Below are positions 42,142 to 50,739 of a stretch of 52,574 nt of DNA, piece by piece. This DNA comes from CAYWXK01 sp964462515. GTDB taxonomy: Bacteria > Planctomycetota > Phycisphaerae > Sedimentisphaerales > Anaerobacaceae. Position 1 is the stretch's first letter, and each line of letters opens with the position of its first letter. Below the pieces are notes generated by a model. That model did no database searches. It was not told the DNA's origin and saw only the letters and a list, made by a program, of their open reading frames with translations. The position numbers and the translations under genes are program-made. The stretch is from the NCBI GenBank assembly GCA_964462515.1, contig CAYWXK010000028.1:1-52574 (forward strand), written 5' to 3'.

Positions 42142-42191
42142 AAAAATACAGAATTTTTCAATCGAGAGCTGTATCAAACAGGAGAACTCCA

Positions 42192-43202
42192 ATGTCAGAA
42201 TCTACAAACGCGAAAAGTTATGACTTGGCAGCTTTGCCAATGGGCCGTCGCGATTTCCTTAAGGGTGCCACCAGTGCGGCAGGCACCGTCGTGACTGCGT
42301 CGGTGAGCGAGATGGCCGGAGCAACCCTGGCATCCAAGCAAGGCGTGCCGTGGGATCCAAACAGCCGCATGGGCATCGGCATCAACCTCGAATACGTCCG
42401 GCACGCTGACAAGAGCTTCGCTCACGGCATCAAGCGGGCGGGTCAGATTGGCTACAAGTGGGTCGAGCCTTGCTTCCTGGATGGCCGTTGCCTGCTCTCT
42501 AACTCCGGGTATTGCCACGTGACGAGCATGGACACCGACCCGAAGCTCATCAAAGACCTGTGCACGGAAGCTGGCGTGAAGATCAGCGGGCTGTCGTCGC
42601 ACTCGGACATGCTCAATCCCGAATATGGGGTGCTCTATGCCCGGCGCGGCATTCGCTACGCCCGGGCGCTAGGCGTGAACGTCGTCCAGATCACTGAGGA
42701 CATGTATCCGCCCAAGTGGATTGACGAATTCGAGGCTTACAACATCATGCGCATCACGTTGCGGGCGATTGCAGAAACGTGCGAAGAGAATGGCGTTTAC
42801 ATTGCCATCGAGCAACACGGGCCGTACACCGCGAAGATCGAGCACATGAAGCGCATCCTCACGCTGGTGGATTCGCCGTGGATCAAATGCAACTTTGATT
42901 GCGGCAACACCTTCCTCGCTGGCTCGGATCCATATGAGATGCTCGAAGCGGTCATTGACAAAGTCGTGCATGTGCACGCGAAGGACATCTCGGTCAAACA
43001 GGCCGAGGCGGAGCGGGGCAAGGTCACTGGCACGGCTGTTGGCTGTGCGTGCGGCGACGGCGTCATTGATTGGAAGAGGCTCGTTGGGCGGTTGAAGAAG
43101 GCCGGCTATAGGGGCGTGCTCTCGGTCGAGTGTGGCACCGAGGAAGAGGCAGTCCGCTCGCACGCGCACCTGACAAAGGTCCTTCAAGAACTAGATGCGT
43201 GA
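42192..43202 (+). CDS. Tat-exported sugar phosphate isomerase/epimerase-like TIM barrel
   Basis: 336 residues from ATG 42192, set by AGGAG ten bases upstream; the longer frame from 42054 would run through the REP palindromes. Tat signal MGRRDFLKGATSAAGTVVTA. AP-endonuclease-2/xylose-isomerase-like TIM barrel with the metal-ligand series visible: VYIAIEQHGP (Glu), KCNFDCGNT (Asp), VVHVHAKDIS (His) and GVLSVECGTEEE (Glu). GYKWVEPCFLDG forms an early strand. It probably isomerises or epimerises a free or keto sugar outside the cytoplasm, working with the Gfo/Idh/MocA enzymes. GC content is higher than that of its flanks. Confidence 0.87.
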   Translation: MSESTNAKSYDLAALPMGRRDFLKGATSAAGTVVTASVSEMAGATLASKQGVPWDPNSRMGIGINLEYVRHADKSFAHGIKRAGQIGYKWVEPCFLDGRCLLSNSGYCHVTSMDTDPKLIKDLCTEAGVKISGLSSHSDMLNPEYGVLYARRGIRYARALGVNVVQITEDMYPPKWIDEFEAYNIMRITLRAIAETCEENGVYIAIEQHGPYTAKIEHMKRILTLVDSPWIKCNFDCGNTFLAGSDPYEMLEAVIDKVVHVHAKDISVKQAEAERGKVTGTAVGCACGDGVIDWKRLVGRLKKAGYRGVLSVECGTEEEAVRSHAHLTKVLQELDA

Positions 43203-43281
43203 ACAAAAAAGTGTGGCTGACTGCCCCTGATACCTGACCATGAAGGCATAGCCGGGCAGGTTGTCATATGAAAATAAAACA

Positions 43282-43466
43282 GGATATATAAAATCATTAC
43301 AAATTTTTCAGTTTTTGTAAGCACTTAATATAAAAGCACTTATAAAACATACATTTTTGCAGAATTGGCAGATAAGAGGTTGTATGGTTGTAGCTTGGTT
43401 GTAGCCCTTTTTTAGCCTGTTTTTCTCAAAACATGTCACAATGTCAGCAGTTCATAACTCATTTTA
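43282..43466 (+). repeat. Dispersed repeat family A, copy 6 (tail type A)
   Basis: GGATATATAAAATC at 43282; arms TTTTTGTAAGCACTTA and AAAGCACTTATAAAA (direct repeat AAGCACTTA twice); closing GGTTGTAGCTTGGTTGTAG at 43404; tail A GCCTGTTTTTCTCAAAA and CATGTCACAATGTCAGCAG. Its end lies 28 bp from the stop of the dockerin gene. Confidence 0.9.
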
Positions 43467-43493
43467 TACGTGCTGTTCCAATCCCATTCTTGA

Positions 43494-44342
43494 TTACTTA
43501 AGCAAACATTGTGGATTACTTGGGTCGGTCGTACAGTCTATCAGCCAGTTTGAAGCCATTATTGCAAAGTCAAGAAAATCGACCCTACAATCGTTGTTCA
43601 AATCACCAGAAAGCACATACTCACAGATTTGGACAATTGTTCCACTATCGACTATGAAGTTATCAAAGTAAGCATCACCCGAGTCCAGAGCTATGTTGTA
43701 TACATAGCCCCCACCCAGATATGGTTTGACAAAAGCACCACCCCATTCACCTTTCAGCAAACCTGGGATGGTGACCCATGCATTAGCTGCCCAGTAGCCA
43801 GCGTCACTCAGATGTAGCTCATCCTTGTTTGCATCGTAGGAGATATATAAAATACCGCCATCTTGGATTCTTGTCTTATGACCTTCATCGACATAATTGC
43901 CATCCGTATTTTTATTGCAGGTAAAATAAGCCTCGGTTCCATATTCTTCAACATAAGAACCGGCGGTTATATCAACTTCGTTAGCAATCATCATTATAGG
44001 AATCCGTAAGAGACCAAGTGAAATGTTAAATTCATGATACTCAGGTCCTGAAGGTAAGCTGCAGTAAAAATCGGTCTTGAATGAAAAACTGTTCGTCGTT
44101 GAAAAGCCCCAGCCATTAGCTAAATAAACAGCTGCCGCATTGTCATCTACGGCTTTAGAATGTATCTCCAGTCTTCCATTGGTCTCGTCTAGCCAGCCAT
44201 TATTTGGATTGTCTTGATAAAGACTCCATAGAGATATATTCATCGAGTTGTCGTTGAAGTCATCTAATGGTAGCGCATAGGTAACAGAAGATGTTGCAAC
44301 TATTAACAACGATGCTGCTGAAATCAATAATGACTTATTCAC
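43494..44342 (-). CDS. Secreted LamG/concanavalin-like protein with C-terminal dockerin
   Basis: 282 residues. GTG start at 44342, fixed by GAGGAGG six bases upstream and a signal peptide (SLLISAASLLIVATSSVTYA). Residues about 24-235 are a beta-sandwich (LDDFNDNSMNISLWSLYQDN, NGRLEIHSK, YFDNFIVDSG) like those of planctomycete glycan-binding proteins. The C-terminus is a dockerin-like EF-hand (SGDLNNDCRVDFLDFAIMAS). No catalytic residues recognised; likely a surface carbohydrate-binding component. Promoter at 44407-44435. Confidence 0.82.
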   Translation of the reverse strand: MNKSLLISAASLLIVATSSVTYALPLDDFNDNSMNISLWSLYQDNPNNGWLDETNGRLEIHSKAVDDNAAAVYLANGWGFSTTNSFSFKTDFYCSLPSGPEYHEFNISLGLLRIPIMMIANEVDITAGSYVEEYGTEAYFTCNKNTDGNYVDEGHKTRIQDGGILYISYDANKDELHLSDAGYWAANAWVTIPGLLKGEWGGAFVKPYLGGGYVYNIALDSGDAYFDNFIVDSGTIVQICEYVLSGDLNNDCRVDFLDFAIMASNWLIDCTTDPSNPQCLLK

Positions 44343-44406
44343 TTTGTATCCTCCTCAAAAATATGTTTTTCTTTGTGATACAATAAGGTTACGAATTTTC
44401 ATAATG

Positions 44407-44435
44407 AATTTATATCTTTGAAGCACGTTTGTCAA
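44407..44435 (-). promoter_or_regulatory. Sigma-70-type promoter for the dockerin protein at 43494
   Basis: On the minus strand TTGACA (44435-44430), a 17-bp spacer and TAAATT (44412-44407). The upstream TTTTCCCTA is shared with the region before 41538. Confidence 0.55.
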
Positions 44436-44484
44436 TAGGGAAAACTACGTAATTTTAAGGTGTAAGTGACATTTTTAGGCGAAA

Positions 44485-44742
44485 ATGGGACTATTTGTGC
44501 TGATTATGAGCGTGTGTGCGGTGCTGGCGTCCGTTTCGTGGAGTGACGAGATTGTTCTGACCAACGGCGATAGATTGACAGGAAAAGTAGAGAAGCGTGC
44601 TGACGACAAGCTTATATTCAATTCCACCCTGGCGGAACAGACAAATTCAATGGGCAATGATGATGAAACCTTACAACCAGAAAACTTGAGTCCATCGGGA
44701 TCGTTGGGTATGATGGTATGGAATTATCACGATATCTCTTGA
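44485..44742 (+). pseudogene. Truncated secreted protein with DUF481-style N-terminal motif
   Basis: 85 codons: signal peptide (MGLFVLIMSVCAVLASVSWS), then DEIVLTNGDRLTGKVEKRAD, the small beta module found at the N-terminus of some DUF481 outer-membrane proteins, and then unrelated-looking sequence to a stop at 44742. The outer-membrane barrel is missing. No good ribosome site precedes the ATG. Probably a deletion remnant whose end was fused to DNA upstream of the fucosidase gene. Confidence 0.5.
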
Positions 44743-44759
44743 CAAGGAAAGGATACAAT

Positions 44760-46253
44760 ATGATCGGACGGATTCTGGTTTGCATGACAATCGGGATCAC
44801 TATTCTGGCGGGGCCTTTTGAGGGCAGTGCCGCATCGGAAATCCTGCCGATCGCGATTTTGCCGACGGACACATCCGAGCAAATTCTGGCCAAGTCGGTG
44901 CAGGTCCGGCCGCACCCGAGACAGATCGCTTGGCAAAAGCGCGAACTGATCGCGTTCATTCACTTTACGGTCAACACTTTTACCGACCGCGAGTGGGGCG
45001 AGGGGACGGAGGATCCGAAGATTTTCAACCCAACGGAACTGGACGCGCGGCAGTGGGTACGGGTGTGCAAAGAGGCTGGGATGAAGCTGATTATCTTGAC
45101 GGCCAAGCACCACGACGGATTTTGCCTATGGCCCAGCGAGTACACAGAGCATTCGGTGAAGAACAGCCCGTGGAAGGGAGGCAAGGGGGACGTGGTCGGG
45201 GAATTTGCAGCGGCGTGCAAAGAGGCTGGGATCGAAGTGGGTCTGTACCTGTCGCCGTGGGACCGGCATGAGCAGAGTTACGGCGATTCGCCGAAGTACA
45301 ACGAGTATTTCTGCAACCAGTTGCGGGAACTGCTGACGAATTACGGGCCGGTGAGCGAGGTCTGGTTCGACGGGGCGTGCGGTGAGGGGCCCAACGGCAA
45401 ACGGCAGGTGTACGACTGGCCAAAGTTCAACGCAGTGGTGCGGGAACTGGCGCCGAATGCGGTGATCTTCAACGGTCCGGATGTACGATGGGTGGGCAAC
45501 GAGAGTGGATTTGCGCGCGAGACGGAGTGGAGCGTGGTCGGCGTGGACACGCTGGAGGGGCTGGGATACAGTTTGGAGGCGGGCGGCCGGATCACGGGGA
45601 AAGACCTGGGGAGTTTTGATCTGCTACGGAAATCCAAGTACATGGTGTGGTATCCGGCCGAGACGGATGTGTCGATCCGGCCAGGCTGGTTCTACCACGC
45701 CACCGAAGACGGTAAGGTCAAGAGCATCAAACAGCTTCTGGAGATTTACTATGCGTCGGTCGGGCGAAATTCGCTGCTGCTGCTGAATCTGCCGCCGGAT
45801 CGGCGCGGGTTGATTCACGAGACCGACGCGGCGCGGCTGGCGGAGTTCGGCCGGATCATCCGCGAGACCTTCAAGACCAATCTGGCGGCCAGCAGCCAGA
45901 CGACAGGCGGGGCGGAAAAGCTGGTCGATGGGAAATGGGACAGCGCCTGGTCGCCGAGCGAGGGCAAGACAACGGTGACGATCGAGTTTGATCTGGGCGG
46001 GGCCAAGACCTTCAACTGCGTGATGGTGCAGGAGTACATCCCGGAAGGCCAGAGGGTGGAGGAGTTTTCGGTGGAGGCGTGGGATGGTGCGGCCTTCAAG
46101 CCGGTCGCCAAGGGAACGACGATCGGCTACAAACGGCTGATCCGTTTCGAGAACACAACCGCAAACAAGGTCCGACTGAATATCCTCAAATCCCGGGCAA
46201 CGCCGGTACTCAACGAATTCGGCCTTTACCTCCAGCCATCTCTCCTGCAATAA
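44760..46253 (+). CDS. Secreted alpha-L-fucosidase (GH29) with C-terminal F5/8-type carbohydrate-binding domain
   Basis: 497 residues from ATG 44760, chosen because AAAGGA is six bases upstream and a signal peptide follows (RILVCMTIGITILAGPFEGS). GH29 motifs: LIAFIHFTVNTFTDREWG, LIILTAKHHDGFCLWPS, GIEVGLYLSPWDRHE and PVSEVWFDGACGEG, where Asp204 is the expected nucleophile. Residues about 380-497 are a discoidin/F5-8C-like module (SSQTTGGAEKLVDGKWDSAW). It should release alpha-linked L-fucose from glycans in the periplasm or outside. The length suits GH29-B type enzymes with an attached binding domain. The sulfatase downstream suggests a sulfated fucan-like substrate. Coding sequence is GC-rich relative to flanking DNA. 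Confidence 0.92.
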   Translation: MIGRILVCMTIGITILAGPFEGSAASEILPIAILPTDTSEQILAKSVQVRPHPRQIAWQKRELIAFIHFTVNTFTDREWGEGTEDPKIFNPTELDARQWVRVCKEAGMKLIILTAKHHDGFCLWPSEYTEHSVKNSPWKGGKGDVVGEFAAACKEAGIEVGLYLSPWDRHEQSYGDSPKYNEYFCNQLRELLTNYGPVSEVWFDGACGEGPNGKRQVYDWPKFNAVVRELAPNAVIFNGPDVRWVGNESGFARETEWSVVGVDTLEGLGYSLEAGGRITGKDLGSFDLLRKSKYMVWYPAETDVSIRPGWFYHATEDGKVKSIKQLLEIYYASVGRNSLLLLNLPPDRRGLIHETDAARLAEFGRIIRETFKTNLAASSQTTGGAEKLVDGKWDSAWSPSEGKTTVTIEFDLGGAKTFNCVMVQEYIPEGQRVEEFSVEAWDGAAFKPVAKGTTIGYKRLIRFENTTANKVRLNILKSRATPVLNEFGLYLQPSLLQ

Positions 46254-46449
46254 ACACAACATCAGTCGATGGATTGACTCGGGAGAATCGAGATGAAACA
46301 GGATTGTCCAACAATCGCGTTGCCAGCAGCCGTCAATACCCTTTTTTCGCGAGCAGTTTCTTATCTTGCAGTTGACATCGTCAAAAGCGGCCGTGGTCGA
46401 TGTCAATAAGAGTTTTGGAAGGACAACGATGGCCGTACAAGGGTCAATA

Positions 46450-46672
46450 GGATATATAAAACGGTGCACTATATTTTATTTTTTTGTAAGTAACTAATAA
46501 TACAGGACTTATAAAACACATATTTTGCAGAATTGGCAGATAAGTGGTTGCATGGTTATAAGACGATTGTAGCCCTTTTTGGCCAGTTTTTCTCAAAACC
46601 ATGTCACCATGTCAATAGCTTAGAGCTTATAACTAATTTAGTATACATCCGCTTTTTTATTCTATTGCTAAC
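46450..46672 (+). repeat. Dispersed repeat family A, copy 7 (tail type A)
   Basis: GGATATATAAAACGGTGCAC at 46450; arms TTTTTTGTAAGT and GGACTTATAAAA; GTTGCATGGTTATAAGACG end of core; tail A GCCAGTTTTTCTCAAAACC, CATGTCACCATGTCAATAG, ending CTATTGCTAAC as in copy 5. The 46254-46449 and 46673-46806 flanks show no supportable gene. Confidence 0.9.
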
Positions 46673-46806
46673 AGACTCTCCTGAAATATTTAATCTACTA
46701 TAGATTTGAATTTCTCATAAGAATCAGTGTAGCAGATTAAAAATTTGGTATTATTAAGATTATGGCAAACGGTTATGAGAAATCATAGTCTATCGGAGTA
46801 GATGTC

Positions 46807-48366
46807 ATGTCACAAGGGATATCTCGACGGGTTTTTCTGAGAACTCTGAGCCTGGCTGCAGCGGCGGTCGTGATGCCGGCGCGGCTCTCATCAGGGCAGC
46901 GCAAGCAAAGACCGAACGTGGTGCTTATCTACGCGGACGATCTCGGGTATGGGGATGTGGGCTGTTACGGGGCGACGAAGGTTTTAACGCCGAACATCGA
47001 CAAGCTTGCTCGGGAAGGAGTTCGTTTCACAAACGCTCATTCTGCTTCGGCCACCTGCACGCCCTCACGATACGCTATGATGACAGGTGAATACGCATGG
47101 CGGCGGAAAGGGACTGGTGTTCTTCCAGGTGATGCCCGGCTGATTATAGAGCCGGGAAGGACAACGCTTGGATTGCTGATGCAGCAGGCGGGCTACAAAA
47201 CCGGCGTGGTCGGCAAGTGGCACCTTGGCCTCGGCCAGGGCAACCTTGATTGGAACGGTGAGATCGAGCCGGGACCGCTGGACATCGGATTTGATTATTG
47301 TTTCTTGATTCCCGCAACTGGCGACCGCGTTCCGTGCGTTTATGTAGAGAACCGGCGGGTTGTTGGTCTAGACACTGCTGACCCGATCCGCGTCAGTTAT
47401 AGGCAGCCCGTTGGCGAGGAGCCTACTGGCCGAGACCAACCCGAACTGCTCAAGATGCACCCGAGTCACGGACACGATCAGACGATTGTTAATGGCATCA
47501 GCCGTATAGGTTATATGGCTGGCGGCAAGGCTGCCCGCTGGATTGATGAAGATATGGCAGACACAATAACAGGTAAGGCAGTTACCTTTCTCGAACAACA
47601 TCGGTCTGAACCCTTCTTCCTCTACTTCTCTACCCATGATATTCATGTCCCACGGAGACCGCACCCGCGATTCGCAGGCAAGAGCGGTCTCGGTCCCCGT
47701 GGTGATGCAATTGTGCAGCTTGACTGGTGTGTCGGTGAAATCCTCAGGACATTAGATAAGCTGACCTTATCAGAAGACACAATGGTGATCTTTACTAGCG
47801 ACAATGGCCCTGTTGTTGATGATGGATACAAGGACCAGGCAGTTGAGTTGCTTGATGGCCACATGCCATCAGGCCCTTTGCGTGGCGGCAAGTATAGTGC
47901 GTTCGATGCCGGCACGCGGGTGCCATTCATTGTCCACTGGTCTGGTCATATCGAGTCAGCTGTCTCCGACGCTCTGCTATGTCAAATTGACCTGCCCGCC
48001 ACGATGGCTGCTATGACCGGTCAGAAACTCACAGACGCCGATGGGCCAGACAGCTTCGATGTCTATGCTGCTCTGCTCGGCAGGTCACAGATCGGGCGGG
48101 AACATCTCGTTGAGCACGCCGGCACACTCTCTCTGATACAGGGGCACTGGAAGTACATTGAGCCCAGCAAAGGGGCAAGGTTTAACAAGAACACCAACAC
48201 TGAATTAGGCAATGATCCTGAGCCGCAGCTATACAATCTCCGTGACGACCTCGGTGAAAAGAATAACCTCGCAGCTCAGAATCCGGAGAAAGTCAAGGAA
48301 ATGGCGGCATTGCTCCAGAGAATCCGCGAGGAAGGTCGCTCGCGGCCGATCGTTCGTGCCCGGTAA
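46807..48366 (+). CDS. Tat-exported type I sulfatase (S1 family)
   Basis: 519 residues with a Tat signal (SRRVFLRTLSLAAAAVVMPA). PNVVLIYADDLGYGDVGCYG gives the metal-binding Asp pair, and CTPSR at Cys84 is the formylglycine motif. Further signature: YKTGVVGKWHLGLG (active-site Lys/His), FFLYFSTHDIHVPRRP and MVIFTSDNGPV (metal-binding Asp/Asn). It should hydrolyse sulfate esters on glycans in the envelope or outside. Cys84 must be converted by a formylglycine-generating or anaerobic (radical SAM) maturase; the SUMF1 proteins in this window look unfit for this, so the maturase is probably elsewhere. GGAG lies nine bases before the ATG. Likely cotranscribed with the oxidoreductase 123 bp downstream. 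Confidence 0.93.
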   Translation: MSQGISRRVFLRTLSLAAAAVVMPARLSSGQRKQRPNVVLIYADDLGYGDVGCYGATKVLTPNIDKLAREGVRFTNAHSASATCTPSRYAMMTGEYAWRRKGTGVLPGDARLIIEPGRTTLGLLMQQAGYKTGVVGKWHLGLGQGNLDWNGEIEPGPLDIGFDYCFLIPATGDRVPCVYVENRRVVGLDTADPIRVSYRQPVGEEPTGRDQPELLKMHPSHGHDQTIVNGISRIGYMAGGKAARWIDEDMADTITGKAVTFLEQHRSEPFFLYFSTHDIHVPRRPHPRFAGKSGLGPRGDAIVQLDWCVGEILRTLDKLTLSEDTMVIFTSDNGPVVDDGYKDQAVELLDGHMPSGPLRGGKYSAFDAGTRVPFIVHWSGHIESAVSDALLCQIDLPATMAAMTGQKLTDADGPDSFDVYAALLGRSQIGREHLVEHAGTLSLIQGHWKYIEPSKGARFNKNTNTELGNDPEPQLYNLRDDLGEKNNLAAQNPEKVKEMAALLQRIREEGRSRPIVRAR

Positions 48367-48489
48367 CCGCCACGATTTTACTTTGCCCTTTACAGGTGAA
48401 GGTGAAGGATTAGAATGGGTCTGTGTGATGCCATTAAGCGTCCATTTAACACGATTTGTGATGATCATCGATATTGAAAGGGTTGAGAA

Positions 48490-49839
48490 ATGAAGGAACA
48501 GGAAGGAGTTGATACATCATCAACATCACGGCGTGATTTCTTAAAGGGAACGACGTGTATATTGGCGGGGGCTTCTCTGGCGAGTGCGATTGCAGCTCGG
48601 GCATATGCGGGGGAGGACAATACGATTAAGATCGCGCTGGTAGGCTGCGGCGGACGAGGGACGGGGGCGGCAGCCAATGCGCTCAAGACAGAAGGTCCCA
48701 CTAAATTGGTGGCAATGGCTGATATTTTTGAAGACCGGCTTGTGAGCAGTCTGGCGAGCATCTCGAGGGACTTCGAAAAGCAGGTTGATATGCCGGAGGG
48801 GCAACGGTTTGTCGGGTTTGACGGTTATCGCAAGGCGATAGACCTTGTAGCACCGGGTGGGGTAGTGCTTTTAGCAACGCCGCCGGCGTTTCGACCGTTG
48901 CACTTTGAATACGCGGTAAAGAGGGGCGTGAATGTTTTTATGGAGAAATCGTTCGCTGTGGATGCGCCTGGGATTCGACGGGTGCTCAAGGCGGGGAAGG
49001 AAGCCGAAAAGAAAAACCTCAAGATCGCGGGCGGACTGATGAGCCGGCATTATGTTCCTCTGGAGCAGGCTGTTGAGCAGTTGCATAAGGGGATTATCGG
49101 GGACTTGATAACGTGCTGGGCTTATCGCGAGCATGCACCAGTCGGATTCTCACCGAAGCGAGAGGGGACAAGTGAGCTACTGCATCAGATAAGAAACTAT
49201 TCGAGCTATACTTGGGTGAACGGTAGCTTCATTCTGGACTGGCTGATTCACAATCTGGATGTTTGCTGTTGGTGCAAGGATGCGTGGCCGGTGTCGGCAC
49301 AGGGGCAGGGCGGCAGGCAGGTGCGTACGGCAAAGGACCAATTGTTCGATCACTATGCGGTGGAGTATCATTTTCCGGATGGGACCCGGCTGTTTGCGCA
49401 GGGCCGGCATATGGAAAATTGCTGGGGATTCTTCGGTGATATTATTCACGGCACAACGGGGTCGGCAGTACTAGGAGAGGGGGTGTCTGATCCGCGGATA
49501 TTCAGAGGGCATAAGCAGGAAGCAAGTGACGTGATCTGGCGGTATGAGGGAGAGCGGTGGAATGCGTACGACCACGAGCATGCACTGCTTTTCGACGCGA
49601 TACGCAAGGACAAACCATACAATGAGACGGAACGTAGCGCTTATGCAGCGATGGTGGGGATTATGGGGCGAATGGCGGCGGAGTCGGGGCAGATGATCAA
49701 GTGGGATGATGCAATGGCGTCGAACCTTGAGCTTGCACCTGGTGTGGATGAGATGACGATGGATTCCGAGCCCCCGGTGAAACCTGACGGCAACGGTGAT
49801 TACCCGGTTGCAATGCCTGGGAAGACGAAGGTTACGTAG
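48490..49839 (+). CDS. Tat-exported Gfo/Idh/MocA oxidoreductase (EKS variant)
   Basis: 449 residues; Tat signal TSRRDFLKGTTCILAGASLA. Rossmann fold IKIALVGCGGRGTGAAANAL, MADIFEDR, VLLATPPAFRP, and the lysine motif as FMEKSFAVD, so the catalytic lysine is kept. The C-terminal domain shows YSSYTWVNGSFILDWLIHNL (the DxxIHxxD-type block, here with HNLDVCCWC). Such exported enzymes oxidise or isomerise sugars with a non-released NAD(P). It is longer than the paralogue at 38930 and only distantly related. It follows the sulfatase and ends near the IS21 remnant. Confidence 0.9.
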   Translation: MKEQEGVDTSSTSRRDFLKGTTCILAGASLASAIAARAYAGEDNTIKIALVGCGGRGTGAAANALKTEGPTKLVAMADIFEDRLVSSLASISRDFEKQVDMPEGQRFVGFDGYRKAIDLVAPGGVVLLATPPAFRPLHFEYAVKRGVNVFMEKSFAVDAPGIRRVLKAGKEAEKKNLKIAGGLMSRHYVPLEQAVEQLHKGIIGDLITCWAYREHAPVGFSPKREGTSELLHQIRNYSSYTWVNGSFILDWLIHNLDVCCWCKDAWPVSAQGQGGRQVRTAKDQLFDHYAVEYHFPDGTRLFAQGRHMENCWGFFGDIIHGTTGSAVLGEGVSDPRIFRGHKQEASDVIWRYEGERWNAYDHEHALLFDAIRKDKPYNETERSAYAAMVGIMGRMAAESGQMIKWDDAMASNLELAPGVDEMTMDSEPPVKPDGNGDYPVAMPGKTKVT

Positions 49840-49944
49840 TCAGTATAGAGACCAGAGAAGCCGGTAAACAGAAGTATTATTTCTTAAGTCAGTCATCGGA
49901 GCAGCGCAGTGCCTTGAGTGCGCCGGATTTAGAATGGACGAGGC

Positions 49945-50070
49945 CTAAGCGTTGTTAAGTGCTTTTTTGACAGAATGATGGGAATGATGGTAGGTTCGGC
50001 AAATAGCCCTGATACTCATTCCATCACGTTTGGCCGTTCGAATCTTTACGTAATCTTCCACCGTAAGCAT
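49945..50070 (-). pseudogene. istA: IS21-family istA transposase, N-terminal fragment
   Basis: ATG at 50070 with GGAGG upstream gives MLTVEDYVKIRTAKRDGMSI then RAICRTYHHSHHSVKKALNN, the helix-turn-helix that opens IstA proteins, and stops after 41 codons. The catalytic domain and istB are gone. Confidence 0.8.
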
Positions 50071-50202
50071 CCTTTGCCTCCATAAGTTATTGTTCTCCTA
50101 TACTTTCGTAAGAAGCCATAACTTACGGAGTTTGCTACGGTGTGGCTATTTTATATGCCGATTTTTTCAACTCCCCCGTGGCTGTTTTACATGCCGATTA
50201 CC
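49945..50202 (-). mobile_element. IS21-family element remnant (left end)
   Basis: Includes the istA fragment and two end repeats, GTGGCTATTTTATATGCCGAT-type at 50142-50162 and 50178-50198 (the two differ at two positions). The outer one abuts the interrupted gene at 50203, with TGGTAATCGGC as the likely terminus. Multiple subterminal repeats next to istA are the usual IS21 layout. The other end is not seen before 49840. Confidence 0.75.
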
Positions 50203-50601
50203 AGCACGACGAATTAAATCAGTTTTTCTAAATTTTGGGGCGTTTTCCGCTATTGGAATAGAGCCTACAAAATTCCATCCGACTGTACTTGAAGCCAGAG
50301 GCACAGTAGACTTAGCATTTATCAAGGGACTTACTGAAACTGTAACTTTTTGTATATCCTGGTTGGCTTTAATCACACATTGAGCAGAGAGGTATTCGTT
50401 TCTTATGCCGAATACCTCTATTGTTTTCTGAGGTGCTGGGCAACAGTAACCATCTTCAAAAACCCTAACAAGGTCGCTTACCGCAAAACATTCAAAGGGA
50501 ACCTCTTGTCCCCGGGCGCACGCCATACTTATTAGTAAGATAGTTATGAAAGCAATGGAGTATGAAGCGAATACTGTTCGTTTCTTTTTTGTCTTGCTCA
50601 T
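50203..50601 (-). pseudogene. DUF4091-like secreted glycoside-hydrolase-type gene, cut by an IS21 element
   Basis: ATG at 50601 with AAGGAG upstream and a signal peptide (FITILLISMACARG). Then FEDGYCCPAPQKTIEVFGIR and NEYLSAQCVIKANQDIQKVT, the N-terminal beta-sandwich that precedes DUF4091 glycosidase-like domains, up to KTDLIRRA. The next codons come from the IS21 end (GNRHVKQ) and a stop follows at 50167. Roughly 130 residues of a protein that normally exceeds 500 remain. Inactive. Confidence 0.7.
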
Positions 50602-50739
50602 TTAGTCAATCTCCTTGTTTTGTTTTCGTTTAACAGCCCATCAACTCAATGTTCTGCGAACCATTTGTTCCAGACAACTAAAAATTTCAGAAAACAAACT
50701 AAGCGAGCTCAGCATGTGGATTCATATTAAAGTCCTCCA

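Noticed and set aside
42054..42191. Longer N-terminus for the TIM-barrel isomerase
   Set aside because: It would translate through REP hairpins, while AGGAG and a Tat signal fit the ATG at 42192.
96..46672. Repeat family A as a CRISPR array
   Set aside because: Copies are 2-17 kb apart with genes between them, have no short regular spacers, and no cas genes are present.
96..46672. Repeat family A as classical integron attC sites
   Set aside because: No conserved GTTRRRY / RYYYAAC pair at the ends, modules contain several genes on both strands, and no IntI-type gene is in the window. Kept only as an analogy.
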